64,000 bases of DNA from an uncultured Lachnospiraceae bacterium (GTDB lineage Bacteria; Bacillota; Clostridia; Lachnospirales; Lachnospiraceae): the NCBI GenBank assembly GCA_900550475.1, contig URSA01000016.1, positions 1-64,000 on the forward strand. Direction: 5' to 3'. The translations under genes and the position numbers were made by a program. The notes beneath the pieces were generated by a model. It searched no databases. It was not told the DNA's origin and saw only the letters and a program-made list of their open reading frames with translations. Below, piece by piece: positions 34,426-42,030 of the stretch. Every line of letters starts with the position of its first letter. Positions within the stretch are counted from its first letter, which is position 1.

Positions 34426-35805
34426 ATGGAACAGATGAAAGAAAACAAGATGGGCACCATGCCCATAGAGAAACTGCTGGTCAGCATGTCACTTCCCATG
34501 ATGATATCCATGCTGGTGCAGGCGCTTTACAATATCGTGGACAGCATTTTTGTATCGAGGGTAAATGAGTATGCGGTGAGAGCCGTCTCCCTTGCGTTTC
34601 CCATACAGAGCCTGATGATCGCCATTGCGGTGGGTACGGCGGTGGGCATCAACGCGCTTCTCTCCCGTGCGCTGGGCGAGAAGGACTATGAGAAGGTTAA
34701 CCGGGTGGCGGAGAACGGCGTGCTTCTGGCGGTGATCTGCTATCTGGTCTTTATCGTGGTGGGACTGACGTTAGTCACACCGTTTATGAACAGCCAGACG
34801 GATGTGCCGCAGGTGAGGGAGTACGGGATTGCGTACCTGACAATCTGCTGTGTCTGCTCCGGCGGTATGTTTGTGCAGGTGACCTTCGAGAGATTGCTGC
34901 AGGCGACGGGCAAGACCTTCTATACTATGATCACGCAGGGAATCGGCGCTGTCATCAACATCATTCTGGACCCCATCCTGATTTTCGGCCTGTTCGGCAT
35001 GCCGAGAATGGAGGCGGCGGGAGCGGCGATTGCGACGGTGGCGGGACAGATCGTTGGCGCTGTGGTGGCGGTGATCTTCCATTTTAAATTCAACCATGAG
35101 GTGAAGGTGAAGCTGAAAGGCTTCCGCCCCAGCCTGTCCATGGTCGGGCAGATCTATGCGGTGGGCGCGCCCTCCATCGTGGTGCAGGCGATCGGCTCCG
35201 TGATGACCTACGGCATGAATCTGATCCTGTCGGCGTACGGCGTGGCACAGACGGTGTTCGGCCTTTACTTCAAGCTCCAGAGCTTCGTGTTCATGCCGGT
35301 GTTTGGACTGAATAACGGCATGGTGCCGATCGTTGCATACAACTACGGCGCGGGCAACAGGCAGCGCGTGACGGAGACCATCAGGCGTGCGGTGGTGCTG
35401 GCGGTGGGAATCATGCTGTGCGGTCTTGTCATCATGGAGCTGTTTCCCGGGCAGCTGCTCAAAATGTTCAATGCCACGGACGAGCTTCTGGTTGTCGGAG
35501 TGCCTGCTTTGCGCATCATCTGCACAAGCTTTTTGTTTGCCGGCTTCTGTATTGTGGTGGGAAGCGTGTTTCAGGCGCTTGGGAACGGCGTATACAGCAT
35601 GATCGTGTCCGTTGCCAGACAGCTCGTGGTGCTGCTTCCGGTGGCATATCTGCTGTCCCTGACGGGGAATGTGAGAAATGTGTGGTTTGCCTTCCCCATC
35701 GCGGAGCTGATGTCCCTTGGAATGAGTACCTTCTTCCTGCTTCGGATCAACCGCAAGGTGATCAGCCATATCGGGGAAACGCAGAACTTGACAAACGCTT
35801 TTTGA
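34426..35805 (+). CDS. MATE family efflux protein, 459 aa
   Basis: About twelve membrane segments in two similar halves, beginning MPIEKLLVSMSLPMMISMLVQALYNIVDSIFV, identify a MATE transporter (Na+- or H+-driven export). The start at 34426 follows GAAGAGAGGG; the longer frame would run through tRNA-Lys. It is only distantly similar to the MATE protein at 6.2-7.6 kb, so not a recent duplicate. Substrate unknown. The promoter of tRNA-Leu lies in its last codons. Confidence 0.92.
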   Translation: MEQMKENKMGTMPIEKLLVSMSLPMMISMLVQALYNIVDSIFVSRVNEYAVRAVSLAFPIQSLMIAIAVGTAVGINALLSRALGEKDYEKVNRVAENGVLLAVICYLVFIVVGLTLVTPFMNSQTDVPQVREYGIAYLTICCVCSGGMFVQVTFERLLQATGKTFYTMITQGIGAVINIILDPILIFGLFGMPRMEAAGAAIATVAGQIVGAVVAVIFHFKFNHEVKVKLKGFRPSLSMVGQIYAVGAPSIVVQAIGSVMTYGMNLILSAYGVAQTVFGLYFKLQSFVFMPVFGLNNGMVPIVAYNYGAGNRQRVTETIRRAVVLAVGIMLCGLVIMELFPGQLLKMFNATDELLVVGVPALRIICTSFLFAGFCIVVGSVFQALGNGVYSMIVSVARQLVVLLPVAYLLSLTGNVRNVWFAFPIAELMSLGMSTFFLLRINRKVISHIGETQNLTNAF

Positions 35806-35817
35806 TAAGGGTATACT
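35788..35817 (+). promoter_or_regulatory. Promoter of tRNA-Leu(TAG), within the MATE gene end
   Basis: TTGACA (35788-35793) and TATACT (35812-35817) have an 18-base spacer. The -35 box is inside the last codons of the MATE gene. Confidence 0.75.
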
Positions 35818-35836
35818 AATTGCATGCGTTTTCAAT

Positions 35837-35918
35837 GCGGAATTGATGGAATTGGCAGACATGCAAGATTTAGGTTCTTGTGCCGCGAGGCGTAAGGGTT
35901 CAAGTCCCTTATTCCGCA
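35837..35918 (+). tRNA. tRNA-Leu(TAG)
   Basis: A class II tRNA with a long variable arm: acceptor GCGGAAT/ATTCCGC, anticodon loop TTTAGGT, discriminator A. CCA is not encoded. Confidence 0.95.
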
Positions 35919-35927
35919 TGATCAAAG

Positions 35928-35960
35928 CCCCTTCATCCCTTTTGGGTGAAGGGGATTTTT
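35928..35960 (+). terminator. Terminator after tRNA-Leu(TAG)
   Basis: CCCCTTCATCCC (35928-35939) pairs with GGGTGAAGGGG (35944-35954) around TTTT and is followed by T5. Confidence 0.88.
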
Positions 35961-36036
35961 GACATCAAGAGCCCTGCATGCAGGCTTCTTTTTGATCGCA
36001 AAATTCTATGGGCAGGATTTTTGCTGTCTCAATTCT

Positions 36037-36843
36037 CTACGCCTCCACCGGAAGAACAAGTCTGGAACAATATCTCCGCGTCTCGATTTCGCGTCCGGTG
36101 TAGGGCGCAACGATGCCGAGGACGCGCGGAAAGCCTGCGGGCGTCAGGTTGTGGGCTTTCACCTTCCGGCCCAGTGTCAGCCACGCCTCGTCGATGCCGG
36201 CATAATCGCCGCAGTACAGCACGGACAGCACCCGGCATTCCGGCAGCACCACCGCGTCCGCAGGCGCACTCTCTGACCGCACGGGAACGCAGACGGTGTA
36301 GGGATAGGGCTGGTCGCTGATGTACCCCTCCAGATAGTCCGTCCTCTCCGAGATCGTGAAAAGCGGGTCGTCGGAGAGCACACAGCCCCGGCGGATGCAC
36401 TGGCTGTATAAATCGTACATATCGGCATACTTCTCCGCGATGGTATGCCCCTTGCACTGCCGCGTCAGACAGGTCACGGCGGGCAAATACATGATCTGTA
36501 CGGAAGTGCCGGAATCCTCAGCCGCCCGCAGCCGCAGCTCCTCCACACTGCGCTGGAGGTCACGCAGACGGCGTTCCAGCACCGCAAGCGGCTGAGACAC
36601 TTCGCCGCCGCAGGTAAAATAGCTCGCAATCTCCTCCGCGCTCAAGCCCATGGCCTTGAGCTTCTCAATCTGCAATATGCGGCCCACATTGTGATTGTCG
36701 TAGTATCGCCGTCCGCTCTCCGGCGAGATGTAGGCGGGGGTGAGCAGTCCCTTTTCTTCCATGCGCATCAGCGTGCTGCGGGAGACACCGCAGGCGTGTG
36801 CCGCCTCGGTGATCTGAAAATATTCTTTTGTACCCTTTTTCAT
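36037..36843 (-). CDS. MerR-family regulator with GyrI-like effector domain, 268 aa
   Basis: The N-terminal MerR winged helix (FQITEAAHACGVSRSTLMRMEEKGLLTP, RRYYDNHNVGRILQIEKLKAMGLS) is followed by a coiled-coil dimer helix and a C-terminal domain of about 150 residues of the BmrR/GyrI ligand-binding type. Such regulators sense drugs or small hydrophobic molecules and often control efflux; the MATE gene at 34.4 kb or the LysM protein gene are candidate targets. The start is set at 36843, after the operator and weak AAGAGA. Two upstream in-frame ATGs would fall in the promoter. Confidence 0.85.
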   Translation of the reverse strand: MKKGTKEYFQITEAAHACGVSRSTLMRMEEKGLLTPAYISPESGRRYYDNHNVGRILQIEKLKAMGLSAEEIASYFTCGGEVSQPLAVLERRLRDLQRSVEELRLRAAEDSGTSVQIMYLPAVTCLTRQCKGHTIAEKYADMYDLYSQCIRRGCVLSDDPLFTISERTDYLEGYISDQPYPYTVCVPVRSESAPADAVVLPECRVLSVLYCGDYAGIDEAWLTLGRKVKAHNLTPAGFPRVLGIVAPYTGREIETRRYCSRLVLPVEA

Positions 36844-36869
36844 AAAATTTTCTCTTTTACGTCTTGATT

Positions 36870-36920
36870 CGTTCAGGGGTGAACGCATTATAATATTATA
36901 AGAAGAGCGGGCCCATGTCA
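36870..36920 (-). promoter_or_regulatory. MerR gene promoter with perfect operator palindrome
   Basis: On the minus strand TTGACA (36915-36920) is followed 15 bases later by TATAAT. CGTTCA-GGGG-TGAACG (36870-36885) is a perfect inverted repeat between the -10 box and the start codon, well placed for autorepression. Confidence 0.55.
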
Positions 36921-36998
36921 AGTCCCATGGGGCGGGTCTGCACGACAGCCTTGGAATACCCGAAGGCTGTATGTACGTAAGAGAGGAGTGGAAAAACG

Positions 36999-39900
36999 AT
37001 GAAGATTAGGAAACAGATATTTGCCATATTTATTTCGGCATGTCTTGTGGTGGGAATGCTGCCCGCGGTGTCCTTTGCCGCAGAGGCTAACGGCATTGAC
37101 ATAAGCGGCCCGTGTGAACATCACGCGGTGCATGACGAAGCCTGTGGTTATGCAGCTGGGAGCGAGGGAAGCCCCTGCACCCACGAACATGGGGCGGAGT
37201 GCGGTACCGAGGGCGCAGGCTGCACCCATGAACATGATGAAACCTGCGGATATGTCCCGGCAGTGGAGGGACACCCCTGCACCTATGTCTGCGAATTGTG
37301 CAGACTGACAGAGATCACGGCATGGAGCTGGGTGGATGAGTTGGCAGTCATTGACCCGTCAAGTGGAATTCTTGCCCTGTCCGGCGCGGAGAGCCCTGTC
37401 CTCTATGACGAGATCGTGGACATGCTTCCGGCACAGATCACCGCTGCCACGGAGAATGACACGGAGACTCTCACGCTGGGCGGCTGGATGTGTGACAACT
37501 ATCCCGGGGAGGGAGCCAATGCCGGCAGCTACCTGTTCATCGCAGTTCTGCCCGAAGGCTATGCACTGGCGGGAAATGTGCCCACCCTCACTGTGGCGGT
37601 GGAGTTTGGCGGTGTGGCGGTACAGGATGGGGAGCACAGCGATCACCCGATCTGCGGCGCAACGCATAAAGATATCGGCGACCACACGGGCACATGTAAC
37701 GATGTCACATGGACAGCGTGGGATGGGACAAGTGAGATTTCATATGATGCGGATACCAAAACCGCCTATGTCTATCTGATGGGTGATGTGACACGAGACG
37801 ATTGTTTTGAAGTAGGAGAAGGCCATACGCTTTACCTCTGCCTGAATGGGCATAGTATCAAAAGCTCCTATGCCGGCGAGGCCATCTCTGTCTCTGGTTC
37901 TGCTAAATTCATACTGTGTAATTGCCAGAGCGGCGGCGTAATTACCCATTCTGACGGCGTACTCGGAAAGGGTATGGAAGTTGGTACACATAGCAACGAT
38001 ATCGCTACCTTTATCATGTACGGAGGTACGATCAGCGGCAACCGCGTAGGTACTTCTGACAGTAAGGAAGACGGCGCCGGTGTGGCAATAGGCGGCAGTG
38101 GCAGGTTTACAATGTATGGCGGCACCATCAGCGATAACCATACTGATGCAGCGAGTTACTATGGCGGCGGCGGTGTACTCTGCGGCAATAAGTTTATCAT
38201 GTACGGTGGTACAATCAGCGGAAACACGGTGGCCGGAGATGGTGGCGGCGTGGTGGCTTGGGGCACAGGTGCTTTCGCAACGATATATGGCGGCACCATC
38301 AGCGGTAATACGGCGACCGGAGATGGCGGCGGCATATGCACGAATAACCAGCTTATTATATCCGGCAACAGCGTAATTGAAAATAACAAGGCGGCAAACG
38401 GCGGCGGCGTGTATTTTTATGGCTATTATTCCGATGAAAGCGTGACCATTTCCGATTCGGTAAAAATTGCCGGTAACACGGCAACAGGAAATGGTGGCGG
38501 TATTGCTGTAAGTAATGGTGGCGCACTTACGATAAACGGTGGCAGCATCACCGGAAACAGTGCGGAGGGAAACGGCGGCGGTGTTTACTTCGGCAGCAAA
38601 CACACCAATGCATTCAAAATTGCCGGCAGTGTGGAGATAAACGGCAACAAAAAAGGTAGTGCAGATAACAATGTCTATCTGCCGACCGGCAAATATATTA
38701 CTATTGTGGGTGAACTGACCGGCAGCAAAATCGGCGTGACGACGGAGAAAGTGCCGGGTGATTCCAACTATGTTAGAATAGCTTATTCGAGCAATAAAAA
38801 CTATGCCGATCCGGAAAAATTTCAGTACGAGAACGACGGAACCCTCTCTGTCAGTGCGGTTGGCACCAACAGCATTAACCTCGTCGTTTGTAAGCATAGT
38901 GTGAGCTCGGATTGGAGTGCAGATGAGTCCGGTCACTGGCACGCTTGCTCCATCTGCAAGGCTAAAATAGGCGTTACTGCGCACACCTATGATCAGAAGG
39001 TTGTAGTGGAAGCGTATAAGAAATCCGATGCGACCTGCACATCCAAAGCGATTTACTATATGTCCTGCGTCTGCGGCATGAAAGGCACGGAGACATTTGA
39101 AAGCGGTGACACAAACCCGGACAACCACAGCGGTACCTTGGGCGACTGGAAATCAGACGGCAGCAGTCACTGGAAAGAGTATTCCTGCTGCGGTCTCCAC
39201 GCTGAGACAGGTGCGCATACGCCCGGCCCGGCGGCAACGGAGGATGCTCCTCAGACCTGTACGGAATGCGGCTATGAGCTTGCACCGCTTCTGAAGCATA
39301 CCCATGACTGGGGCGATTGGACTTCCAACGGCGATGGAACGCATAGCCGTACCTGTAAAAAAGACTCCAGCCATACCGAAAAAGATAACTGTTCCGGCGG
39401 CACGGCTACCTGCCAGTCCCGGGCTGTTTGCACTGTCTGCTCCCAGCCTTACGGAGAGAAGGATATGACGAACCACACAGGCACCGAAGTGCGCGGCAGA
39501 GTGGAGGCAACCACCACATCGGAGGGGTATACGGGCGACATCTATTGCAAGGACTGTAATACCAAAATATCGGACGGCACAACCATCCCGAAAATAGACA
39601 GCGGCTCCGGCAGTGGAAACAGCAGCAATACCGGAAGCGGCAGCGGCACTGCTGGCAACGCCCCGTCTGCACCTGTGACTGCTCCGGCAGCCGAGGAGAC
39701 CGCTCCCGCCTATGATCTCTACATCGTACAAAGAGGCGACACCCTCATTAAACTTGCGAGAAAGTACGGCTGCACCGTCGCCGAGATCGTAGCGGCTAAC
39801 AGTGAGCTGATTAAAGACGCGCATTGGATTTATCCGGGCTGGGAGCTCAGAATCCCGCAGGACAACGCAACGGGAACAGAACCGCAGGATGAGACAACGA

Positions 39901-40073
39901 CCACAGAGAATAAGAAAATTGATGTTTACATCGTCAAGAAGGGCGACACTCTCATTAAGCTTGCGAGAAGATACGGCTGCACCGTTGCCGAGATCGTGGT
40001 GGCTAACAGCGGCTTGATCAAAGACCCGCACTGGATTTACCCGGGTTGGGAATTGAGAATCCCCTTGAACTAA
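36999..40073 (+). CDS. Secreted LysM surface protein with beta-helix and Cys/His repeats, 1024 aa
   Basis: A signal peptide (residues 1-28) is followed by Cys/His-rich repeats (about 37-110, pattern CxHEHxxxCGY). A right-handed beta-helix (about 303-560) repeats GGTISGN and NGGGV/I. The C-terminal part has several CxxC modules (about 630-875, for example HACSIC and YCKDC), a Ser/Gly linker, and two LysM domains (about 906-954 and 976-1024) with YIVxxGDTLIKLARxYGCTVAEI. LysM binds peptidoglycan, so the protein is probably wall-attached; beta-helix and paired Cys modules suit adhesion or carbohydrate/metal binding. Strong site GAGGAG. It is a single gene, divergent from MerR. Confidence 0.85.
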   Translation: MKIRKQIFAIFISACLVVGMLPAVSFAAEANGIDISGPCEHHAVHDEACGYAAGSEGSPCTHEHGAECGTEGAGCTHEHDETCGYVPAVEGHPCTYVCELCRLTEITAWSWVDELAVIDPSSGILALSGAESPVLYDEIVDMLPAQITAATENDTETLTLGGWMCDNYPGEGANAGSYLFIAVLPEGYALAGNVPTLTVAVEFGGVAVQDGEHSDHPICGATHKDIGDHTGTCNDVTWTAWDGTSEISYDADTKTAYVYLMGDVTRDDCFEVGEGHTLYLCLNGHSIKSSYAGEAISVSGSAKFILCNCQSGGVITHSDGVLGKGMEVGTHSNDIATFIMYGGTISGNRVGTSDSKEDGAGVAIGGSGRFTMYGGTISDNHTDAASYYGGGGVLCGNKFIMYGGTISGNTVAGDGGGVVAWGTGAFATIYGGTISGNTATGDGGGICTNNQLIISGNSVIENNKAANGGGVYFYGYYSDESVTISDSVKIAGNTATGNGGGIAVSNGGALTINGGSITGNSAEGNGGGVYFGSKHTNAFKIAGSVEINGNKKGSADNNVYLPTGKYITIVGELTGSKIGVTTEKVPGDSNYVRIAYSSNKNYADPEKFQYENDGTLSVSAVGTNSINLVVCKHSVSSDWSADESGHWHACSICKAKIGVTAHTYDQKVVVEAYKKSDATCTSKAIYYMSCVCGMKGTETFESGDTNPDNHSGTLGDWKSDGSSHWKEYSCCGLHAETGAHTPGPAATEDAPQTCTECGYELAPLLKHTHDWGDWTSNGDGTHSRTCKKDSSHTEKDNCSGGTATCQSRAVCTVCSQPYGEKDMTNHTGTEVRGRVEATTTSEGYTGDIYCKDCNTKISDGTTIPKIDSGSGSGNSSNTGSGSGTAGNAPSAPVTAPAAEETAPAYDLYIVQRGDTLIKLARKYGCTVAEIVAANSELIKDAHWIYPGWELRIPQDNATGTEPQDETTTTENKKIDVYIVKKGDTLIKLARRYGCTVAEIVVANSGLIKDPHWIYPGWELRIPLN

Positions 40074-40100
40074 AGAACCAAACATAAAAAAGAAATGTTT

Positions 40101-40150
40101 ACAGCCCCCGGCGCTTCCGGTCATGTTGACCGAAACCGCCGGGGGCTGTT
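40101..40150. terminator. Large hairpin between convergent genes
   Basis: ACAGCCCCCGGCG pairs with CGCCGGGGGCTGT, with an inner TTCCGGTCA/TGACCGAAA stem. It lies between the LysM gene and the convergent lipoprotein gene and probably ends both transcripts. Confidence 0.7.
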
Positions 40151-40180
40151 GTAATCATGTAAAGCCATCCTGTCGCCCCA

Positions 40181-40729
40181 TCATTCTGCTTTTAGTTGAA
40201 TCGTATCATTTATAAATACCAATTCCCCTGTTTCAACAATTTCACCCTGCATAGCCTCCCGCTTTTCAACCACAAGAGAATCCTCCTGCATACGAAGCAC
40301 ATAATCAAAATGGAATCTGTCTGAAAGCTCATAACTTGCACCGTCGGCATAGTCGTAAATTATGATCCGGTCATCGACAATTCCCGAGCCATAACTCAGG
40401 GTGGAGCAAAGCTCCGGTTTGCCGTCTCCTGTCAAATCGTAGAAATAAACGCTCCAAATCGGCATTCCGGTATAGAGCGTAACAATCCCTTCATCTGTCA
40501 CAGCCTCCAATTGTAATGGGCTCCAGCGGAACGTAACGCCCGGAAAGGCATCCAAATCATATTCCCTAACGCCGTCCCAAATCATTTCATCACCGCTCAG
40601 GCTGTCAAACCATTTGATTGCCTTATCAGCATTTGAAGATTCACTACCCGCAGCTATCGGTGCTTTTCCACAACCTGTCAATAGCATGAAAAGAGCAAAG
40701 CAAAGCGCTGTCGCGACTGTTTTTTTCAT
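40181..40729 (-). CDS. Hypothetical lipoprotein, 182 aa
   Basis: A lipoprotein signal with LLTGC (Cys near residue 20) follows a good GGGAGGGA site. The mature part contains DLTGDGKPEL, a calcium-loop-like DxxGDGxxE found in FG-GAP/VCBS-like lipoproteins, within a small beta-rich domain. I recognise no specific family. The ATG at 40729 is preferred over the in-frame TTG two codons earlier because of spacing to the ribosome binding site. Confidence 0.7.
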   Translation of the reverse strand: MKKTVATALCFALFMLLTGCGKAPIAAGSESSNADKAIKWFDSLSGDEMIWDGVREYDLDAFPGVTFRWSPLQLEAVTDEGIVTLYTGMPIWSVYFYDLTGDGKPELCSTLSYGSGIVDDRIIIYDYADGASYELSDRFHFDYVLRMQEDSLVVEKREAMQGEIVETGELVFINDTIQLKAE

Positions 40730-40904
40730 TGGCAATTCCCTCCCAAATCATATACATTCATGTTATCATACTTTGATGTTTGCGACAATGACTTGTCCAC
40801 AACGCATGGAGTGCCCGCAAGAGCAGCACCGCCCGGTTCCGCCTTGCAAAACATATTTTTGAATGCTACACTGAACTAAATGGAAAGGCGGTCTAAAGAG
40901 AACC

Positions 40905-41062
40905 GGGTACAGGAGAACAAAAGTGGTTGTCTGTACCCGATTTGAGCGGGAAATCAGACGGAAATCGGGTACAGGAGAGTAAAAGTGGTCGTCTGTACCC
41001 GATTTGAGCGGGAAATCGGACGGAAACCGGGTACAGGAGAAGGAAAAGTGCCATCTGTACCC
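40905..41062. repeat. 62-bp palindromic tandem array, three copies (array 2)
   Basis: Palindromes of exactly 34 bases with the same GGGTACAG/CTGTACCC arms start at 40905, 40967 and 41029, again 62 bp apart. The 28-base spacers begin GATTTGAGCGGGAAATC like those of array 1 and form a small stem of their own (CGATTT/AAATCG). The interiors carry a central A run where array 1 has a T run. Located in the 484-bp gap 40730-41213, which has no other recognisable feature apart from the start region of the next gene. Confidence 0.95.
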
Positions 41063-41213
41063 GATCGGAACATAATCACTTCTATATCCACTTGCAGGTC
41101 AGTCCGGCGAAGAACACACAGAAGAGACGGGAACTGACATAGGGGAATCTGTGCGGAATCGCCGGGATTTAGAGAGAAGGAAGATTTGAAGAAAAGAAAG
41201 AGATAGAAAGATA

Positions 41214-41825
41214 ATGAAAGAAACCAACGAAATCATCATAAACAACAAAATAAGCTACATAGAGGCGACGGAAAACCCGCTCTCCGCCGATATCGGGATC
41301 ATCAGGGAGGCAGGAGGAATCTGGCTCTATGATGTGGGAAACGGAGAATACAGCGCCCGCAGCATTCCCGGGGAGAAGTGTAATGTGGTTTTGTCACACT
41401 TTCATCAGGATCATGTGGGCAATATTGCGCATATTCAGGCACAGGATTTATATGTTTCCAAGGAAACCTATAGGCATATCCTGCAGGGGATTGTGGTGAA
41501 ACAGGAGCTGTATATAGGAGACCTTCATATTTTTCCGCTGCCGTCTTCGCATTGCGCAGGCTCGCTGGGACTGGAGATCGACAAGCAATATGCATTTGTG
41601 GGGGACGCCCTTTACTGCAAGACAAAAAATGGCGAGTGCATTTACAATGCGCAGCTTCTGAAAGAGGAAATAGAGATGCTTCGCAGTCTGGACGCGCCCT
41701 TCTTGCTGGTCAGCCATTTCAAGGGACTTGTTCGTGGAAAAGAGGAAGTGCTTGCAAAGCTGGAGACGATTTACCGGATGAGGGAAAAAAGCAATCCTTT
41801 CATCAAAGTGGGGATTTCGGTATAA
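41214..41825 (+). CDS. Metallo-beta-lactamase-fold hydrolase, 203 aa
   Basis: The metal site motif HFHQDH (about residues 62-67), then SSHCAG, the bridging Asp in VGDAL and the final His in SHFKG give the full ligand pattern of MBL-fold hydrolases of the glyoxalase II/lactonase group. Length is short for glyoxalase II, and no substrate domain follows. It stands alone after array 2 with weak AGAAAGAGATAG upstream, and its role is open. Confidence 0.85.
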   Translation: MKETNEIIINNKISYIEATENPLSADIGIIREAGGIWLYDVGNGEYSARSIPGEKCNVVLSHFHQDHVGNIAHIQAQDLYVSKETYRHILQGIVVKQELYIGDLHIFPLPSSHCAGSLGLEIDKQYAFVGDALYCKTKNGECIYNAQLLKEEIEMLRSLDAPFLLVSHFKGLVRGKEEVLAKLETIYRMREKSNPFIKVGISV

Positions 41826-42030
41826 AGACTTGGAGTTTCCGAAAAGAATACCGGCGCAGCACGAATGTAGGTGAATTGGGAATTACAAGGCTTAAAGGAA
41901 ATGGAGGGGAAACCAAAATTTCCTCATACAGGTTGAAAAAAGCGCGCAAATATGGTAGTCTTTTGCCGTGTGTTGAATTTGTGTGCTGCCCGGAGCGTGT
42001 GTCCGGACAGCGGTGGGAGAAGCCCGTTTT

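Noticed and set aside
36037..36457. Frames overlapping the MerR gene on both strands
   Set aside because: The MerR frame has a clear family helix-turn-helix; the others are shadows.
37740..39128. 462-residue minus-strand frame opposite the LysM protein
   Set aside because: Results from the repetitive GGC/ACC codons of the beta-helix repeats.
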